The notes under the pieces: generated by a model
Told to the model about the DNA's origin: nothing
The model's input: the letters and a program-made list of their open reading frames with translations, nothing else
The model's database searches: none
Translations under genes and position numbers: made by a program
Assembly (NCBI GenBank): GCA_000431155.1
Contig: HF985642.1
Location: forward strand, 1-6,803
Direction of reading: 5' to 3'
Origin: Bacteroides sp. CAG:927
GTDB taxonomy: Bacteria > Bacteroidota > Bacteroidia > Bacteroidales > Muribaculaceae
Length of the DNA stretch: 6,803 bases
Shown: piece after piece, positions 5,540 through 6,803 of the stretch
Layout of the letters: every line of letters starts with the position of its first letter
Position numbering within the stretch: the first letter of the stretch is position 1

Positions 5540-6784
5540 TCATTTAGCGGTGGGTTCCCATAAATAAAGCTTGTCAGACGGTCGTATCTTTTGGTCAAGC
5601 TTTATTGAGAAAGCATCGCCTTTCACGGCTTTAGGCACACTTTTGAGGTTTACCCGCAGTTCCTCAACAGTGGTTATTATTACGCCCGTGGTGGGTCCTG
5701 TGATGACTATTTCATCGCCCACATTGAGTTCGCCGCTCTCCATGATAAATTCTCCGACCCCGATGTTGGAAAAATATCTCACACCTTTTGCCGTATAGCG
5801 TTTGGTGCGTGTGGCCGAAGAACCGTATTTGTGGCTCCATTCACCGAGCCGCTGGCCGAGATAATAGCCGTTCCAGAAGCCGCGGTTGAATATTTTTTCA
5901 AGCCTTGTGTCCCATTCATGAATTTTTTCTTCAGAGTAAGAGCAGTTACAAATTGCTTCAAGAGCCTGGCTGTAGCATTGCACGGCGGTGTAAACGTATT
6001 CAGGGCCGCGTGCGCGTCCTTCAATTTTGAACACTCTTACCCCTGCATCAACCATCTTGTTCAGGAAATGAATGGTCTTGAGGTCTTTGGGTGACATTAT
6101 GTATTTGTTTTCAACGGCAAGTTCCTCGTTGGTTTCGCGGTCGCGAACAGTGTATGAACGGCGACATATCTGGGTGCAGGCACCTCTGTTAGCCGATGAG
6201 TTGAGCTCATGAAGGCTAAGATAGCATTTGCCGGATACAGCCATGCAAAGAGCACCGTGGCAGAACATCTCAATACGTATTTTTTCGCCGTGCGGTCCGG
6301 TGATGTTTTCGTTTTCAATGGCCTGATGGATATGGCTGATTTGGTCCATTGACAGTTCGCGTGCGAGCACCACCACATCGGCCCATTGTGAATAGAAGCG
6401 GAGAGCTTCGGTATTGGATATGTTGACCTGAGTGGAGATGTGCACTTCCACGCCTATGGAGCGGGCATAGGTGATTGCTGCGATGTCGGAAGCTATGATT
6501 GCCGTGATGCGGGCTTCTTTGGCTGCGTTGATGACCTGCTGCATCAGAGTGATGTCGCCATCGTAAATTATGGTGTTGACAGTGAGGTAGGTTTTTACTC
6601 CCACTTCGGCGCATTGGCGGGCAATGGCGTGGAGATCGTGGATTGTGAAGTTGACAGAGGAGCGTGCACGCATGTTGAGCCCTTCAATGCCGAAATACAC
6701 GGCATCGGCTCCTGCCTGAATGGCGGCGTTGAGCGACTCGTAGCTGCCAACTGGCGCCATTATTTCAAAATCTTTTCGTGTCAT
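5540..6784 (-). CDS. U32-family protein, probable tRNA U34 hydroxylation factor (TrhP/YegQ-like)
   Basis: Cytoplasmic protein of 414 residues. The N-terminal TIM-barrel-like part begins FEIMAPVGSYESLNAAIQAG (6-25), typical of U32 proteins. Residues 172-190 match the family signature exactly: Glu172, Phe174, Gly177, Cys180, Gly185, Cys187, Ser190. Cys203 and Cys207 follow in GACTQIC; together these cysteines could hold an iron-sulfur cluster, as shown for the relatives UbiU/UbiV. MSPKDLKTIHFLNKMVDAGV and FKIEGRARGPEYV (252-264) continue the conserved core, and residues about 328-410 form the C-terminal beta-barrel extension. The family was long annotated as collagenase-like peptidase, but characterised members TrhP (ho5U34 in tRNA) and RlhA (ho5C in 23S rRNA) are RNA hydroxylation factors. 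Length and the GACTQICRRSY region favour TrhP over the much longer RlhA. The ATG lies 19 bases from the window edge, so its promoter is not visible. Confidence 0.88.
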   Translation of the reverse strand: MTRKDFEIMAPVGSYESLNAAIQAGADAVYFGIEGLNMRARSSVNFTIHDLHAIARQCAEVGVKTYLTVNTIIYDGDITLMQQVINAAKEARITAIIASDIAAITYARSIGVEVHISTQVNISNTEALRFYSQWADVVVLARELSMDQISHIHQAIENENITGPHGEKIRIEMFCHGALCMAVSGKCYLSLHELNSSANRGACTQICRRSYTVRDRETNEELAVENKYIMSPKDLKTIHFLNKMVDAGVRVFKIEGRARGPEYVYTAVQCYSQALEAICNCSYSEEKIHEWDTRLEKIFNRGFWNGYYLGQRLGEWSHKYGSSATRTKRYTAKGVRYFSNIGVGEFIMESGELNVGDEIVITGPTTGVIITTVEELRVNLKSVPKAVKGDAFSIKLDQKIRPSDKLYLWEPTAK

Positions 6785-6803
6785 GCTGTAATATATATGA
6801 CGG

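Overview
The window looks like ordinary chromosomal DNA from a member of the Bacteroidales; a gut Muribaculaceae- or Bacteroides-like genome is a guess, not a demonstration. The evidence is that two divergent promoters carry the Bacteroidetes-type -33 TTTG / -7 TAnnTTTG boxes, and that no clear Shine-Dalgarno stands before the starts I inspected. The protein types also fit: a 63-residue S21, a Bacteroides-style GNAT protein, and single-domain QueF and QueC.

Left part (1-1985, + strand): a possible 3' end of an unseen gene is followed by a membrane-anchored or secreted glucosaminidase-domain protein, then queF and queC. The last three are spaced 7 and 2 bases apart and probably form one operon. 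QueC makes preQ0 from carboxydeazaguanine and QueF reduces preQ0 to preQ1, so the window holds the last two steps of preQ1 synthesis for the queuosine wobble modification of tRNA. queD and queE are not here.

Middle part (1951-4382, - strand): rpsU has its own promoter and is followed by a hairpin terminator. Then come an iron-type alcohol dehydrogenase of the YqhD/BDH class and a GNAT-like acyltransferase, joined by a 4-base TTGA stop/start overlap. The GNAT gene runs tail-to-tail into queC with a 35-base antisense overlap.

Right part (4383-6784): a 220-base divergent control region separates rpsU from an AraC-family regulator on the + strand. A convergent U32-family protein follows on the - strand. 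It carries the exact U32 signature and conserved cysteines and resembles TrhP/YegQ, the tRNA U34 hydroxylation factor. If that is right, two wobble-position (position 34) tRNA modification functions plus a small ribosomal protein sit within 7 kb, although in separate transcription units.

There is no gene-free stretch longer than 300 bases. I saw no tRNA or rRNA gene, CRISPR array, insertion sequence or phage feature. I found no convincing undescribed system; the observations worth a second look are regulatory and architectural.
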